From Patescibacteria group bacterium (GTDB lineage: Bacteria; Patescibacteriota; Gracilibacteria; Absconditabacterales; Absconditicoccaceae), in NCBI GenBank assembly GCA_022705745.1, contig JAKJDW010000006.1:1-64000 (forward strand): a DNA stretch of 64,000 nt, in the 5' to 3' direction. This document shows, piece after piece, positions 19,231-30,444 of this stretch (the first letter of the stretch is position 1; each line of letters starts with the position of its first letter). The notes under the pieces were generated by a model. The model had not been told where the DNA came from. It worked only from the letters and a program-made list of their open reading frames with translations, and did not search any database. Made by a program: the position numbers and the translations under genes.

Positions 19231-19270
19231 AAAACTCCTCGAATTTTCAGAAATTTAGGAGTTTTTTTTT
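19231..19270 (+). terminator. Rho-independent terminator
   Basis: AAAACTCCT and AGGAGTTTT pair across a 17-nt loop, followed by a run of T. Confidence 0.8.
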
Positions 19271-19363
19271 GTTGTAATATTTTTTTGAAAAATATTTACA
19301 AAAACTTATTGAATAATAAACTTATATATTTAGAATCAAATTACATTTAAATAGTCAAAAAAA

Positions 19364-19960
19364 ATGAAATATTATGTTGTCCGAGAGTGATTGAAAAGAT
19401 GAATATTTACTTCACGAGATGAATGTAAAAATTTTGTTGTTTGAGTAAAGTGAGCTAAATATAAATCTTTCAATAGTTTGACAGAAGCTGAAACTGCATT
19501 AGAAAAATGATTTGAACCCTATTATACCAAAGAAAAGTGGTTTGAAAAAAATATTCCGTTTGAAAAAAATAGCATTGCAGTTGATGCCGCGTGTAGTCGT
19601 AATCCTTGAATTACAGAATATCAGTGAATAGACCTTGTTAGTGGAGAAACGATTTTTCATACCAAGCTTTGAGAATGAACCAACAATATTTGAGAATTTC
19701 TTGCTCTTGTTCACTGATTAAGTTATTTAAAAAAAAACAATTCAGATAAGGCGATTTATTCAGATTCCAAACGAGCTATCAAGCGAGTTTCAGAATGAAA
19801 ATGTAAGACAAATCTAAAAAAAACACCAAATAATGCAAAAATTTTTGATTTAATAAAAAGAGCAGAGGATTGGTTGGCGAAAAATAAATTTGATACAAAA
19901 ATACTTAAACGAGATACGGAAGAACGATGAGAAATTCCAGCAGATTTTGGTAGAAAGTAG
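19364..19960 (+). CDS. rnhA: Ribonuclease HI with viroplasmin-type hybrid-binding domain
   Basis: A 198-residue enzyme that removes RNA from RNA-DNA hybrids. The first 45 residues (KYYVVREGLKRGIFTSRDE, FVVGVKGAKYKSF) form the Caulimovirus-viroplasmin/hybrid-binding domain. The catalytic domain follows, with AVDAACSRNPG (first Asp), GEFLALVHGL (Glu) and AIYSDSKRAI (second Asp). Glycines in GVKGAKY and GEGTNNIGE use UGA. Confidence 0.92.
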
Positions 19961-20033
19961 GAGAGATTATTGGTTTGAATTTTTTTTTGATAACCGTATA
20001 CATTTGAATGTTTTATATTATATTCAAAATATC

Positions 20034-20444
20034 ATGATAAATCCAAACTGTATATTTTGTAAGATAATTTGATGAGAAATTCCTAGTGTAAAAATACGAG
20101 AAAACGACGATTTTGTAGCTATATTAGATTCTTTTCCAAATCGTAGAGGTATGACTTTAGTTTTGAGTAAAGACCATTACGGCTCTGATATATTCCAGTT
20201 AGATGACGATTTTTTGGCTAAATATATGAAAGCTACAAAAGAAGTTGTTTCTATACTAAAAAAATGATTGGGAGTGGAGAGAGTTTGAATGGTTATTGAA
20301 TGATTAGAAGTAAATCATGCTCATATAAAATTATATCCATTTTATGATTGAATGTGATTTCAAATAGGAATATGAAGTTGACCACAAGAATCTCTGGAAA
20401 ATTTGAATAAGGTTGCCGAAGAAATATGTGATAAAAGTTTATAA
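20034..20444 (+). CDS. HIT-family hydrolase
   Basis: A 136-residue histidine-triad protein, of the family of nucleotide hydrolases and transferases acting on dinucleoside polyphosphates or AMP-lysine-like substrates. CIFCKIIGGEIPS opens the fold and EVNHAHIKLYP carries the HxHxx triad near residue 95. Two consecutive UGA codons encode GG after CKII. It starts 73 bp after rnhA. Confidence 0.93.
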
Positions 20445-20580
20445 TTTTAGGTTTTGATAAAAAATTGTGTTAAAATATGCCTGAAATAAAGTATTTATTA
20501 ATCTAAACATTAGCTTACTATCTTAATATATAGGTACGAGTTTGGATTCGTGTCTATGGTTTTATAAATTTTCCGATTTG

Positions 20581-21513
20581 ATGAACAAGGACATAAAAGC
20601 ATTAGTAATGTTTTCTTGATGACTTGATAGTATTTTGGCTGTTAAAATATTAGAGAAACAGTGAATAGATTGTACGGCGATTATTTTTACAAGTCCATTT
20701 TTTTCTGATAAAAAAGCGAAAATTCAGGCAGAAAAATTTGGTATAAAGCTGATGTCAGTAGATATTACTGATCCACACTTTCAAATGCTACAAAACCCAG
20801 TTTATTGATATGGAAAAAATTTAAATCCTTGCATTGATTGTCATGGACTAATGTTCAAAATCGCTTGAGAAATAGCAGACCAAGAGTGATTTCAAATTAT
20901 AGCATCGTGAGAGGTTGTGGGACAAAGACCTATGAGCCAAAATAAATCAGCTCTAAACTCTGTCAGTAAAATAACTTGAAGAGATATTCTTCGTCCTTTG
21001 TCAGCTAAACTTTTACCAGAAACTATTTATGAGAAACAAGGTTTGGTAGATAGAAATCAACTACTAGATATTTCAGGTAGAGCTAGAAAAACACAACTTC
21101 AGTTAGCAGAGGAGTTTGGTTTACAATGATATGAATTTCCATGAGGAGGATGTCTACTTACTGAAACTTGATATACAAATAAACTAAAATCCTTGTTTCA
21201 ATCGTTCCCAAAAGAAACATTGCCAATCGATGCTGAACTATTAAAGTATACTAGATTACAGATATTTCCACGATGATTTGTAATGATGTGAAAAGACAAC
21301 GAAACAAACCTAAAAATTTTAGAAATTATTCAAAAAGAAAAAAAACATTCCAATAGATATTTGGTTTTGAAACTAAAAAACATCACTTGACCAATAGGTC
21401 TTGTTAGAAATATTCTTTGAGAGCAAAACTACTTACATGATTGTAAAGCCTTATTCAAAGAAAAAGTTGGAAAATTAAAAAATATGGAAAATTTTGATTT
21501 TGAGCTTAGTTAA
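20581..21513 (+). CDS. PP-loop tRNA thiolase-like protein
   Basis: A 310-residue ATP-pyrophosphatase-type enzyme. The PP-loop FSGGLDSILA (both Gly are UGA) begins at residue 11. NPCIDCHGLMF near 95 and GGGCLLT near 190 supply cysteines suited to sulfur transfer. This resembles MnmA/ThiI-related proteins that thiolate uridine in tRNA, but is shorter and differs from both, so the modified position is uncertain. It has its own 135-bp upstream region. Confidence 0.75.
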
Positions 21514-21587
21514 AAAGTTTGAAAATATAGGAGTAGTTTATTCAGATTATTAAATTAAAGTTTAGAATAGTTCTAAAATTGTTATTT

Positions 21588-21620
21588 TTAAAAAAACTAT
21601 TGGTATGCCAATAGTTTTTA
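21588..21620 (-). terminator. Terminator of the 21.6-kb RNA
   Basis: AAAACTATTGG and CCAATAGTTTTTTT form a perfect stem with a four-base loop, oriented on the minus strand. Confidence 0.85.
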
Positions 21621-21861
21621 AATAGAGAGCCTCGGTTTGGTTTTAAATAACCAATTTAAATAAATTACAATTTTAGCAATTAATTTAGATTGATAAGTTA
21701 AATAGGTTCCGAAGCTCTCTATAGGATTTTATCCGACCTTGTTTGGTAACAGATCTGGATAAGTTTTAAGAGGAATACCTCTAACACCATAACCCAATTG
21801 CTAGGCTTAAGGACCTGATGCAGACCCTGTGTGATAGAGCCTAAGCATAAGTCATTGTGTT
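21590..21861 (-). ncRNA. Structured non-coding RNA of unknown class
   Basis: About 270 nt with no reading frame, starting 7 nt after a -10 TATAAT and ending in a perfect terminator. Stems visible in RNA sense: TAACACAATGAC with GTTATGGTGTTA, a TTAGGCT/AGCCTAG inner stem, AGAGG-TATT-CCTCT, and ATAGAGAGC paired over 100 nt with GCTCTCTAT. I found no tmRNA T-arm, RNase P core or SRP loop. The size would suit a 6S-like or other housekeeping RNA. Confidence 0.65.
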
Positions 21862-21867
21862 AATACA

Positions 21868-21894
21868 ATTATACTCAAAAACCTTTTAAATCAA
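21868..21894 (-). promoter_or_regulatory. Promoter of the 21.6-kb RNA
   Basis: On the minus strand TTGATT and a perfect TATAAT are separated by 15 bp. Confidence 0.55.
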
Positions 21895-22031
21895 AAAAAA
21901 CGAAGATTTTATTTAATATTCTCAACCATTTTTTTATTTTTGTGATATAATAAAAAATGCTTACTGAAAGTTAAGCATTTTAAGATGTTTGATTAAGAAA
22001 CATAGAAGTACACTTATCTTGTTTAATTTAG

Positions 22032-22418
22032 TTAATTTTTGATTCTCAATATATCATAGGCAATCTTACCGTTTTCTATGCATTTCTTTATCATGGTTTC
22101 GTTTCTGTTTAGTCCAGAACTACCGCTTTTAATTTCCAAAAACACTATTTCTCTTAAACTTCAGTTGGATAGTCAATCAAATACTAGATAATCTATTCAT
22201 TTACCTATAAATACTAGATCCTTGTAGTTGTATGGAAATCACGGTAAAATTGGTGCGATTTTTTCATTTACTTGTCATATCAAAACATTTTTGGATCTTT
22301 CTATTGCGTTTTTTCTTTGTCATCTTATTTTTATTCAAAAATAAATTCTTGATAACAAATATCAAATTATCAAGCCGATAATTATTCAAATGACGATAAT
22401 TGGCAAATTTTCTTTCAT
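22032..22418 (-). CDS. Membrane-anchored Holliday-junction-resolvase-related nuclease
   Basis: A 128-residue protein. The first 25 residues are a membrane segment (IIVIGIIIGLIIGYLL). The rest matches the Endonuc_Holl family: YKDLVFIGKGIDYLVFDG followed by IVFLEIKSGSSGLN, a PD-(D/E)XK-type core with D and ExK. Family members are annotated as resolvase-related endonucleases; the true substrate is untested. UGA supplies most glycines. Confidence 0.8.
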
Positions 22419-22604
22419 TTTCTATTGTAAAGTAAAAATAAATTCTTAATAATATGAACAAGTGTTTTCATGTATACATTATAAAATGACAGTTTATTAT
22501 TTCAACACAAAATTATGTTTTACTTGTTCGTAGGTAGAGTCTAGTATAAGCATAATGTTTTTGGTGTTTGTTTTGTAAATTTATTTTATTTTTTATTTAA
22601 ACTG

Positions 22605-23843
22605 ATGATTGATTTAAACAAAGTTCGTGAAAATTTAGAGGAGTACAAAAGAGTTTGTAAATTGAAATGAAAAAATATAAATGTTGACCATATTTTAGAG
22701 CTTGATGCTAGTAGAAAAGCTATGCAAACAGAGATTGATAACTTAAAGTTTCAACAAAAAGAATTAGCATCAAAACAAGATTATGAATGAGCAAAAGCAC
22801 TAAAATCACAAATACAAGAAAAAGAAGAAAATTATGAATCTAACTTGGAAAAATTAGATTCTTTGCTTCTTGCTATGCCCCAATTTATTCGTGACGATGT
22901 AGTAGAATGAAAAGATGAGTCTGAAAATTCAGTTTTGGAAAAATATTGAGAAATTCCTAAGTTTTTTTTTGAGCCAAAAGATCATATAGAATTGATGGAA
23001 AAACATGATATGATAGATTTTGCTAGATGAGCAAAGGTTTCTGGAGCTAGAAGTTATTATCTAAAAAATGATGGTTTGTTATTGGAAAGAGCTTTGTTCC
23101 AATTCGCCATGGATAAAATGGTTCAAAAGTACTGATTTACTCCGATGGGGGTGCCACATATTGTGGATGTTAGATCTTTTGTTTGAGCAGGATTTTTTCC
23201 TGGAGGAGAAGAAGATGCTTATCACTTAGAAAAAGATGATAAATGGTTGATTGCTACAGCAGAAAACTCATTGATTTCTTATCATACTGATGAAATATTA
23301 GATGTATCTGAATTGCCAAAAAAATATACTGCACTTTCTCCAGCTTATCGCCGTGAGGCTTGAAGCTATTGAAAAGATACAAAATGATGTTATAGGGTTC
23401 ATCAGTTTAATAAAATAGAACAGGTTATTTTATGTAAAGCTGATATTGATGAATCAAACAGTTGGCATCAAAAAATATTAAGCATTTCTTTGGAAATACT
23501 TTCTGATTTATGACTACCTCACCAAGTTGTATGAATTTGTACATGAGATTTGGGTAGTTGAAAATATGTTCAGCATGATATAGAATGTCGAATGCCATCT
23601 AGAAATGCGTATTGAGAAACTCACTCTGTTAGTTCCTTATTAGATTTTCAATCTAGAAGATTAGGGATTCGTTATCGTGATATAGATTGAACAATTAAAT
23701 ATGTTTATACGCTAAATAATACTGTTTTAGCTTCTCCTAGGATTTTAATTCCAATTATTGAAAATTATCAAACTGAAGATGGGAAAATAAAAATTCCTGA
23801 AGTTTTGAGGAAATATATGAATGATAGAGAATATATTTGCTAA
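22605..23843 (+). CDS. serS: Seryl-tRNA synthetase
   Basis: A 412-residue class II aminoacyl-tRNA synthetase. Residues 1-105 form the antiparallel coiled-coil arm that contacts tRNA-Ser. The catalytic domain has [26 protein letters not shown] (motif 2, glycines by UGA) and a C-terminal [15 protein letters not shown] (motif 3). It ends in TAA. Confidence 0.97.
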
Positions 23844-24061
23844 TAATAATCGGAAAAAGGTTATAAAAAAGGATCCATTGCGATTCTTTTAAAGATTTTG
23901 TAATAGTTTAATTGAAGTATTTGTTTTGTTAAAATTATAAATAAATTTTAAAAGTCAAGTCGTATTAGTGTTTTAATTGTTAGTATTTTAGACTTTTTGT
24001 TGAGTTTTGTTTATAATTGTTATATAAAAATGATTATTTTAAGATTTAATAAAAAATCCCT

Positions 24062-25378
24062 ATGTATGAACAAACTTGACAATACAGAGAAGCACTGGAA
24101 AGTGCAATTATGCAATCTGATGTGATAAAAATTTTTGATAATCTTTTAACTATTGCAGTAGAGGAGTGAGCTTCTGATATCCATATAGAACCATTGGAAA
24201 ATTATTGTAGGATTAGGATTAGAATAGATGGAGTTCTTTTGGAGTTAATTCAATATCCAAAAACCTTACATGAAAATATTATTTCAAAATTTAAGATAGA
24301 GTCCTGACAAATGAGGCCAGATGAAAAAAGACTTCCACAGGATGCTAGAGTTTCTAGTGTAACTTTGACCAATAAGGAGATTGATATGAGAGCAAATACT
24401 TTGCCGACAGTATGGTGAGAGAAACTTGTGATGAGAATTGTTGATAAATCTAAAAAAATTCCTCCTTTGTCAGAGCTTTGATTGGAATGAAGTAATGAAA
24501 AGATAATTTATAAACATTTGTCATTTCCAAATGGTATTATTTTGAATACTTGACCAACTTGATCTGGTAAAACAACGACACTTTATGCTTGTTTGGATTA
24601 TATAAATAAACCAGAGATAAATATTATTACATACGAAGACCCTGTGGAAAATAAAATGGAAGGTCTCAATCAAGCACAAGTAAGGTCTGATATTTGATTT
24701 ACTTTTGCTAATGGTTTGAGATGATGATTAAGACAGGACCCGGATATAATGATGGTTTGAGAAATCCGTGATAAGGAAACATTGGATATGGCCATGGAGT
24801 CAGCAATGACATGACATTTAGTATTTAGTACTGTACATACTAATTCGGCTATAGAAACTATTAGTAGAATATTGAATTTATGAGCTAAGCCTTATATGAT
24901 GGCTGGAACATTTAATTTGGTTATAGCTCAAAGGCTTGCGAGAAAAACTTGTATTCATTGTGCAAAAGAAATAGATATCAAATCTGACGAAAAACGGCAA
25001 ATGGCTAAAAAAATTTTCTCTAATTTTGATAAAGATTTATTGAAAAAAGAAATTGTATCAAGAGGAATTACAAAAGAACAATGGTCTAGGTTTATGATAG
25101 AATGAAAAATGTTAAAATGAACAGGGAAATTTGATGGAAAGCAGTGTCCAATTTGTGGAGGAACTTGATATAAATGAAGAATTGGTCTATTTGAATTAAT
25201 GGATTATACTGATGATATAAAAAATATGCTAATTGAATGAAAATCAAATATGGAAATTGAACAATATGCTTTGAAAAGCTGAATGATTGATCTTAGTAGA
25301 GATGGGATGTTTAAGACAATAAAATGATTAACAGATTTGGATGAAATTTATAGATGTGTGAAAATGAAACATGGTTAA
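24062..25378 (+). CDS. pilB: PilB/GspE-type assembly ATPase
   Basis: A 438-residue secretion/pilus ATPase that powers assembly of a type IV pilus-like fibre. GPTGSGKTTTLY (Walker A) lies near residue 165 and MMVGEIRDKETLDMA (Walker B) near 235. A zinc-binding CPICGGTGYKGRIG lies near 362, and KTCIHCAKE provides the other cysteine pair. The usual N-terminal N1 domain is missing, as in short CPR versions. Its neighbours are a membrane-protein remnant, a secreted protein and lgt rather than pil genes. Confidence 0.9.
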
Positions 25379-25618
25379 GAAAAATGAAATTATTTTTTTA
25401 TATTTTTATTCACTTGTTAAAGACATCTCTTTGGCTTACACGGTTTACTATATTATATAAATTATCGTGTTTTAGGGTTTTATTCTTTAATAGTTCTTAT
25501 AAAAATATTTATTATACCAACTTCAGTGGTATCTGGGCTTGTAAAAATATTAGATATATGTATACTTTTAGGGCTTCTATGTCAAACACCATTGGCAAAT
25601 ATAGTAAATTTGATTTAA
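25371..25618 (+). pseudogene. Possible frameshifted small membrane protein
   Basis: An ATG overlapping the end of the PilB gene opens a hydrophobic frame (MVKKNEIIFLYFYSLVKD) that stops at 25460. A second frame, shifted by one base, continues with GFYSLIVLIKIFIIPTSVV and ends at TAA 25618. Together they would encode about 80 residues with membrane character. Neither frame alone looks complete, so this is either a frameshifted gene or spacer. Confidence 0.3.
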
Positions 25619-25634
25619 TTATTAGTTTTTGTAT

Positions 25635-26300
25635 ATGAAGAAGTTTAGTATTTTAATAATAGTTATTGTGTTTTGTGTATTTAGCAGTTTTTCTTTTACT
25701 CAAGAAATTCTAAGTAATGTTACTCAAGATGTAGAAAAAATAGAAATTAATGATTATTATTGATATTTATCATTACTTGTTGATTTACACTCTGAAATTG
25801 GTAGGTGAGAGGTTTCTGATAAGCAAATGTTTTTTGCTGTTGGTTTAATTAATGATTTAAAATATTATTCTAATTTGGATATTATTGAATATTTGTGACA
25901 TTCTTTTGATGTACAAAGAACACTAGATTTTTTACTGTGAAATATTTTTGAAGTTTTAACTCAATCTGAATTTACTATGCATTATATTAATAATAATTTA
26001 ATGTTACTCAAAGCTAAAAAAACTGATTGTGACTCCTTAAAGGATATTTCGGATAAAAACTTTGTTTTGGCACTCAAAGATTTAGATATTCAAAATATGG
26101 AAATTAATTTGAATAAATCTTTAGATTATGCGAATTGTTCTTCTTATAATAGAATTAATTATAATGCTCAAGATAAAATTTTATGAGAATTAGATTTTTA
26201 TCGTACAGTATTAAAACATAAATATGATTATTTTTATAGGCAAAAATCTGCTATTATAGAAAATTATCCGCAGATACTTTATCAATTAAAGAAGCAGTAA
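25635..26300 (+). CDS. Secreted protein of unknown function
   Basis: A 221-residue protein with a signal peptide (MKKFSILIIVIVFCVFSSFSF) and cleavage expected near residue 22. The mature part is acidic and helical, with few cysteines. Phrases such as NKSLDYANCSSYN recur in style in the VanW protein at 60731 (NKSLDYLLE), but no shared domain is clear. Six UGA codons code glycine. Confidence 0.65.
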
Positions 26301-26453
26301 TAGTAGGTTTGTAATTCTTTAATTGTTGGTCGTTAGTTGAGGGTTTATTAACTAGCGACTATTAATTAACGATTATTTAAATATTTTTTTTCTTGAAACT
26401 ATTGTTTATATAATTATTCTTTCTTTTGTATATTTTAATTTATATTTTTTTTA

Positions 26454-27302
26454 ATGGTCGCTTTTTCTATTGGATCTATAAATGTTTATTGGTATTGAGT
26501 ATTTTATTTAATTTGATTTTTGATTTGATATTTTTTTCTTAAATTTATTGGTAAAAAGAAAATATTTTCTAAGTATAAAAATTTACAGAAACTATTATCA
26601 AATGATGTGGAGAGTTTATTGATTTATATTATACTTTGAGTTTTATTGTGATGAAGATTGGGAGAGGTTTTTATTTATGAATGGTGATATTTTTCAAAAA
26701 ATTTATTAGATATTTTTGCTGTATGGAATGGGGGGATGTCTTTTATTTGAGGAGTCATTTGAGTTTTCGTATCATTATTGATTCTTAAAAAAACAAAAAA
26801 ACTATCAAATATTGAATTTTTTTTATTATTTGACACCTTTTTGGTTGTTGTTCCTTTAGCTATTATATTTGGAAGGTTTTGAAATTATTTAAATCAAGAA
26901 ATTTATGGTCTTGTAGTTCCTGCTAACTATTGGTGAATGAATGATTTCTTTGTGAATCTTCTTACTAAATTAAATGTTTTTCATGTTTATAATTTGGTTG
27001 ACTCTAATTTAAGACTTAATACAAATTTTATATCGATATTTTTTGAATGATTTGTATTATTTTTGATATTATCAATTACATTTTTTAGAAACATTAAAAA
27101 AAGAGAGATAAAGCCGTGAATCATTGTTGCGAACTTTTTAATATTTTACAGTATTTTTAGATTTTTTATAGAGTATTTGAGAGTAGATAGTCAATCGCAA
27201 TACATTTGGCTATTTACAAAAAGCCAACGAATATTTTTGATATTTATTTTTACTGGTTTTGTCTTTATGTTAAATAAAAAAATTAAAACAATTAAACTAT
27301 AA
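26454..27302 (+). CDS. lgt: Prolipoprotein diacylglyceryl transferase
   Basis: A 282-residue integral membrane enzyme that transfers diacylglycerol from phosphatidylglycerol to the lipobox cysteine of lipoproteins. Seven hydrophobic segments are visible. The signature RFGNYLNQEIYG (Gly by UGA) is near residue 143, and a later FRFFIEYLRVD contains the conserved C-terminal Arg/Glu region. It would act on the lipoprotein at 5432-5767. Its stop overlaps the convergent AbiEi-like gene by 6 bp. Confidence 0.93.
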
Positions 27303-28064
27303 AACATAACTATATTTTTTGATTATATTTTTTAAATTTTCTGAGAATTCTGGTTCTATACTCAAAGATAGTTTGTATAATCTATTTATACTACTATGAT
27401 GTTTGTTTTTTTTCAAAATCTCCTCGAACACATTTAGGGCTAATGTTTTTTTATTTTTTCTAATTACCTTTTTTATGAGTTCTTCTGTATATCATTTATT
27501 TACGATAGATGGATTATATAAACTTTCTAATATCGCTAATTCTATGTTGGCAATTGAAAATACATTTTTTCAAATATACACATTTTTAGTATGTTTTTTA
27601 AAAAAATTAAATAAACTTTTTCAATTAGATTCGTATGTTTTGAATGAAATTTGTTTTTCAAACATAATTGTTTCTAGGGCCTGTTTATTGTCATTTATTA
27701 TTAGTAGTTCTTCTGGAACATCAAAGTTAGTCATATTTAATTCTAATGCTTTTATTCATCATATATATCGTTTGTTATTGGCAAATCATTTGCAGTGCTT
27801 TTTTACAATACATCGATAAAACATTTCTAAAAGTTGTTGTTCTTGATATTCTTTTTCTGGATTTTTTACTAAGAATATACCCTTTTTTAAGTTTAAAAGA
27901 TGTCATTTGTTCTTCAAATGATAAATCATTTTGTATGCTTTATTTTCTGAGTACTCATTATCTAATATTTTTTTAACAATTTCTTTAACTTTATCTATTT
28001 CTATTAATTTATTTTTATATTTTGACAAGTTTTTAACAACAATGTCGAAATTGTTTTTTTGCAT
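27297..28064 (-). CDS. AbiEi-like winged-helix protein
   Basis: A 255-residue protein. Residues 15-65 (KAYKMIYHLKNKGHLLNLKKGIFLV) form a winged helix as in AbiEi-type antitoxins. NVFSIANIELAILESLYNP near 165 matches the conserved core of the C-terminal domain. AbiEi usually represses and neutralises the nucleotidyltransferase AbiEii, but no AbiEii is next to it, so it may be an orphan regulator. Confidence 0.6.
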
Positions 28065-28085
28065 ATCCTACGATTAAAGAGTAAA

Positions 28086-28514
28086 ATGATTAAAATTAAT
28101 ATAATGTTTTTACCCAAAAAATCAAGTGGATTTTTCCATAAAAATTTGAAGGACTTTTCTATTGTTTTTTATGTCATTAAAGCTATTACATTCATCGACG
28201 GATCATTACTTAATTTTATTTTTTATGGATTTGTTATTATGAACTCACAATGTTTAGTAAAAGACACTCTTTCAAGTGTAAAATCTATTGATTTGGAGTG
28301 AGTGAGAGCAGAATTTACTGAACTTGTAGAATGAAGTTATGATGTTGTTTTGGAAATTAATTCTCAAAAGTTTTTGATTAGATTGGTAAATGATTGAGAT
28401 TCTATTCAAAATTTTGAAATTGTTGCTAGTAAATGATTCGTTAGTGATTTAACAAATAGTCTTATATTTGCTCTTAGAAATTTGGTAGAAAGTTTGCAAT
28501 TAGCTTTATATTAA
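28086..28514 (+). CDS. Small protein of unknown function
   Basis: 142 residues from the ATG at 28086, or 91 from the in-frame ATG at 28239. The second start is attractive because the C-terminal part (LVKDTLSSVKSIDLEGVRA, FEIVASKGFVSDL) looks like a compact alpha/beta domain. The first 50 residues are less convincing. Three UGA codons code glycine. It lies 134 bp upstream of the atpG-like gene. Confidence 0.5.
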
Positions 28515-28648
28515 GATCTATTTGTTAGTATTTGATAGTCGTTAATAGGCTTATGATACAATTTTACTTTTTTCTAAAAAAGACTTGAAAAAGGAAGTTT
28601 TTTTGTTACAACAAAAATTGTAATATTTATTTTCTATTAAAAAAGCCT

Positions 28649-29506
28649 ATGACTGATGCAAAAAAAATCAAATCTGTTTCCAACTTAGGACAGATTACTG
28701 AAAATTTGGAACAGGTTTCAGCTTTTAAACTACAGAAAATAAGAAAACAGACAGAAAATTACAAACAATTTATGAAAGATTTTTTAGAAATATTTAGTTC
28801 TGTCGGTTTTGATTGAGAACCTGTGAATGATAAATGAAAAGATTTGGTTTTTGTGATATCTAGTGATAATGGCTTTTCTGGAAACTCTAATCAAAGGTTG
28901 TTTAAAAATATAGCAGAAAAATATAAAAATAATAAAGAAGCGTTGAATATTTATTGTCTTTGAAAAAAATCTTTGGATTATTTTTTAAAGGAATGATTTA
29001 ATGTAGTAGGATATACAAATTTACCTGAAGAATTTACTGAACAAGATTTTATAGAAATATACAACTATGTTGAAAGTTCAATATCTGATAAGATATATTC
29101 AAGCATAAAAGTTTGTTTCAATTATTTTAAAAACACACTAATTAGAACGCCAGTAACTTTTAATTTGTTTCCATTTAATAAAAGAAGTTTGGATGCTTTT
29201 ATTTGAAACATGAATATTGATTTAAATTTTTTTAGTCTCGATTCCAATAATTTGATGGTGTGATCTAATTTACAAGAGCTCAAGCAGGAAATGAACAAAC
29301 AAATTTCATGATATATAATCTATTGAGCAGTTTTACAAAATAAAATCTGAGAGCTGACATTAGATATGTTGCTTATGAAGAATATAAAAAATAATGCTAA
29401 TGAAACTGTAAGATGATTAGTAGCATCTTTTAATAAGATTCGTGAGAGTCTACTAACTCAAGAAGTTAGTAGAATTATGACTTCAAAGATGTTTGTAGAA
29501 TCTTAA
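28649..29506 (+). CDS. atpG: ATP synthase gamma subunit (F1)
   Basis: A 285-residue protein, the rotor shaft of F1. Residues 1-45 form the N-terminal helix (VSAFKLQKIRKQTENYKQ). VISSDNGFSGNSNQ near 70 corresponds to the SDRGLCGGFN motif, and the C-terminal helix runs from LTLDMLLMKNIKNN to REXLLTQEVSRI-type sequence. The epsilon subunit is encoded 33 kb away at 62325, so the usual atp operon is broken up. The family assignment is good but the sequence is divergent. Confidence 0.75.
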
Positions 29507-29530
29507 ATTTATTTTAATAATAATAAAATT

Positions 29531-29734
29531 ATGAACTCTATTAATGATAAGGTTTGACAAGCAATTAACAGGCAACCAGTTCAGTGTTATACGAGAGTTA
29601 TGTGATATTTGAGACCAGTTAGTTGTTACAATCTTTGAAAAAAATCTGAGTTTTATAGTAGGAAATATTATGATAAAATAAAAGCTTATAACAGACATTT
29701 TGTTGCTGAGTATACAAGTGATGCGATATGCTAA
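29531..29734 (+). CDS. Mini NrdD-like protein
   Basis: A 67-residue protein matching only the C-terminal part of class III ribonucleotide reductase: PVQCYTRVMGYLRPVSCYNL followed by GKKSEFYSRKYYDK. Full NrdD ends in a similar segment with zinc cysteines and a glycyl radical; here the catalytic barrel and the zinc ribbon are absent. Small stand-alone versions occur in other bacteria with unclear roles. A terminator follows. Confidence 0.75.
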
Positions 29735-29796
29735 AATATTTAATCTCTATTCCTTGTGGGGAGGATAGAGTAGTTTATTTACGGTTATTTAAACAT

Positions 29797-29831
29797 AAAA
29801 CATAAGAATCTTGAAATTCTTATGTTTTTTT
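29797..29831 (+). terminator. Rho-independent terminator
   Basis: AACATAAGAAT pairs with ATTCTTATGTT, followed by a T tract. Confidence 0.85.
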
Positions 29832-29842
29832 ATACATTATAT

Positions 29843-30286
29843 ATGTTTTATTTTGTAGAAAGTTTTTTTATGTGATTAATTTGAACTGAAAAAAATATAA
29901 TAATATCTGAATATTCAAAAAAGCCTCTAAATAATTTTGAAATGGAAGATTTTACAGTAAAATATCATGAATGAAATTTTATTTGTTGAGATGATATAAC
30001 TGTTTTTTTGAAAATAGAAAATGAAAAAATAAAATCATTTTCATATACATGAAACTTGTCTATTGTGTCTTTAGCGTCTGCTTCGTTTATTTCTGAATTT
30101 GTTATAAATTCAGATATAAACGAAATTTTGAAACGAGATTATGACTTTGTTTCTAATAAAGGGTTGGAAGTTTCAAATAGAAGAAAGAGGGCAGTAGTGT
30201 TGCCTGTGTTGGCTATTAGAAATGCGATTCATCAGTATTTAGATGACTGAATAAGTGATGATTTTGATGACTTACTTGATGCCTAA
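29843..30286 (+). CDS. NifU/SufU-like iron-sulfur scaffold, degenerate
   Basis: A 147-residue protein of the NifU_N/SufU fold: NFICGDDITVFLKIEN, then FSYTGNLSIVSLASASFI. The first ligand cysteine (CGDD) is kept. The second, normally GC(A/S)I after the glycine, is replaced by NLS, and no third cysteine is visible near RRKRAVVLPVLAI. It may be a scaffold with altered ligands or a protein that lost cluster binding. Confidence 0.75.
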
Positions 30287-30287
30287 A

Positions 30288-30400
30288 AGTTTTCCCTCTA
30301 ATTATGCTGTTCGTAGAGCTAGCCATCAACAGCACCTAGGTGGTTATGAGAGAAAGGTAATGTTGAAGTAGTAGACAAGTTTGACTTGAAATATGTAGAC
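30288..30400 (+). other. Hairpin-rich spacer
   Basis: TGCTGTT and AACAGCA pair within an outer CTCT/GAGAG stem. This gives a compact structured segment between the NifU-like gene and the membrane protein. No terminator T tract follows, so a small RNA or leader is possible. Confidence 0.35.
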
Positions 30401-30444
30401 AAATGTGTATATAGTAAATTACTATTTATTAGTAATTTTTTGTT

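Noticed and set aside
25386-25654. Open frame MKLFFYIFIHLLKTSLW
   Set aside because: Composition is unlike a real protein, and two other frames in the same stretch give better membrane-protein sequence; listed instead as a possible frameshifted remnant.
27403-27976. Plus-strand frames opposite the AbiEi-like gene
   Set aside because: The minus strand encodes a continuous 255-residue protein with winged-helix features; the plus frames are shadows.
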